Below are positions 62,832 to 64,000 of a stretch of DNA of 64,000 bases, one piece after another; position 1 is the first letter of the stretch, and each line of letters starts with the position of its first letter. Location of the stretch: NCBI RefSeq assembly GCF_963666545.1, contig NZ_OY762899.1:2542001-2606000 (forward strand), given 5' to 3'. The translations under genes and the position numbers were made by a program. The notes below the pieces were generated by a model that was given only the letters and a program-made list of their open reading frames with translations, searched no databases and was not told the DNA's origin. Source of the stretch: an uncultured Bacteroides sp. GTDB taxonomy: Bacteria; Bacteroidota; Bacteroidia; Bacteroidales; Bacteroidaceae.

Positions 62832-64000
62832 TTACCACTTCGGAGGATTTACATTTAATAAATTGCGCACAAAGAAATCATATCGTTTATGTTCTCCATA
62901 ATCTCCTCCCATTGTATGATTAGAGCCTGGAATTACGACTAACTCAAAGTCTTTCTTTGCTTTTATTAGTGCGTTGACCACCTGCATGGTTGAGGCCGGA
63001 TCTACATTGTCATCCATTTCTCCTACTACTAGCATTAGCGGACGTTTAAGTAAATGTGCATTGACTACGTTTGAAGATTCTTCGTATTGCTTCTCTATAG
63101 GATAGCCCATCCATTGTTCATTCCACCAGATTTTATCCATGCGGTTGTCGTGACATCCGCAAGAAGAGTAGGCTGCTTTGTAGAAATCAGGATATAGCAA
63201 GAGGGCATTGGTCGATTCTTGCCCACCGGCAGATGCACCGAAGATGCCTACCCGACTGACATCCATATATGGGTATTTGGTTGCTGCTGCTTTTATCCAT
63301 GCTATTCGGTCGGGTAACCCGGCATCTTTCAGATTCTTATAGCATACATCCTCAAATGTTTTGGAACGGAAAGAAGTTCCCATTCCATCGAGTTGTACTA
63401 CGATAAATCCTAATTCTGCCAAGCCGGACATAGACCAATTATATGCTGAAAAAGATTTAGGAGTGTATTGACTACCAGGCCCGGCATAAATATATTCAAT
63501 AATCGGATACTTCTTCCCGGGATCAAAGTTCGTTGGCCTGAAGATGACACCCCACATATCCGTTTTGCCGTCTCTTCCTTTAGCCGAAAAGACCTCAGGA
63601 GCCCGCCATCCAGTCTTTACTAATTCGCTTATGTCCGCAGTCTCTAGCGGCATAATGATCTTTCCGTCGCTTGCACTACGAAGAACGGCAACCGGAGCTT
63701 TATCCACCAAAGAATATACATCCACCAAAGATTTCATATCTGTAGAGAATGTAGCCTGATGCATTCCTTCCTCCGGTGTGAGGCAGATTAACCCGCTTCC
63801 ATCGAAGTTAATGCGATAATATCTGAGAAGATAAGGATCCTCATTGGGCACCATGCCATTGGCTGAGAAGTAGATGATCTGATTTTGTTCGTCAACGTGT
63901 ATCACGTCGCGTACATACCATTCGCCTTTGGTTATTTGATTTTTCACTTTACCTGTGTGTCGATCGTATAAATACAAGTGATTCCAATTATCACGTTCGC
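62832..64000 (-). CDS. Dipeptidyl-peptidase IV-like S9 peptidase, C-terminal part
   Basis: The frame stays open to the window edge (upstream residues [12 protein letters not shown]), so this is the C-terminal ~389 residues of a larger S9 peptidase. The end of the DPP IV beta-propeller ([17 protein letters not shown] type) is followed by the alpha/beta hydrolase domain. The nucleophile is in [15 protein letters not shown], the Asp in [14 protein letters not shown] and the His in PGSNHTMGG. Such enzymes cleave X-Pro dipeptides in the periplasm. The TTG at 63977 is internal. Confidence 0.88.
   Translation of the reverse strand, partial: ERDNWNHLYLYDRHTGKVKNQITKGEWYVRDVIHVDEQNQIIYFSANGMVPNEDPYLLRYYRINFDGSGLICLTPEEGMHQATFSTDMKSLVDVYSLVDKAPVAVLRSASDGKIIMPLETADISELVKTGWRAPEVFSAKGRDGKTDMWGVIFRPTNFDPGKKYPIIEYIYAGPGSQYTPKSFSAYNWSMSGLAELGFIVVQLDGMGTSFRSKTFEDVCYKNLKDAGLPDRIAWIKAAATKYPYMDVSRVGIFGASAGGQESTNALLLYPDFYKAAYSSCGCHDNRMDKIWWNEQWMGYPIEKQYEESSNVVNAHLLKRPLMLVVGEMDDNVDPASTMQVVNALIKAKKDFELVVIPGSNHTMGGDYGEHKRYDFFVRNLLNVNPPKW

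Overview
The window looks like a chromosomal segment of a Bacteroides species (Bacteroidales). The reasons are the repeated TAnnTTTG promoter boxes with a TTG element about 20 bp upstream, Bacteroides-typical families (DUF3108, DUF4254, DUF4252, DUF2807, GH3-like, S9 peptidase), and conserved blocks such as acpP-fabF-rnc and rimP-nusA-infB. No tRNA, rRNA or CRISPR array was recognised.

Layout. 1-9.3 kb: end of an Ig-like-domain protein, a DUF3108 protein, cysS, a decayed RhuM/PLD-like fragment followed by phased short repeats, an SNF2 helicase and a GH3-like enzyme. 9.4-14.6 kb: pfkA, then rnc-fabF-acpP on the minus strand, purN and pdxB. 14.7-16.2 kb: an intact ISAs1-type insertion sequence with a perfect 10-bp target duplication, inserted into a cluster of AACATnnnnATGTT palindromes.

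16.3-40.4 kb is a large surface-glycan (LPS core/O-antigen type) region. It starts with core-type genes (DUF4254, GT9, Kdo-kinase-like). Next comes a CDP-alcohol module (glycerophosphotransferase-like protein, class V aminotransferase, cytidylyltransferase), then many GT2/GT8 glycosyltransferases. These include three GT2 paralogues that share one promoter architecture: one intact, one frameshifted, one truncated. A MACPF (BSAP-like toxin) lipoprotein gene with one in-frame stop sits in the middle. After it come a WecE/WecF-type pair, GT9, further GT2 genes and a minus-strand GT4/GT2 operon. The region ends in a dead IS5-type element that abuts the 3' scrap of an oxidase/mutase-like gene. An MsbA-type ABC exporter follows directly.

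42.4-64 kb is mostly housekeeping: RNase H with a caulimovirus-type N-terminal domain, a nitroreductase, aroK, a YgjP-like metallopeptidase, two DUF2807 lipoproteins, a sigma/anti-sigma/DUF4252 operon, argB, speA, rimP-nusA-infB, cvpA, sufBCDS, ybjQ, and the C-terminal part of a DPP IV-like peptidase that runs off the window.

The most notable biology is a MACPF antimicrobial-type gene embedded in a variable O-antigen locus. It lies beside duplicated, decaying glycosyltransferases and has itself been interrupted by a stop codon. This is consistent with toxin/target-glycan replacement followed by decay, which is an inference.
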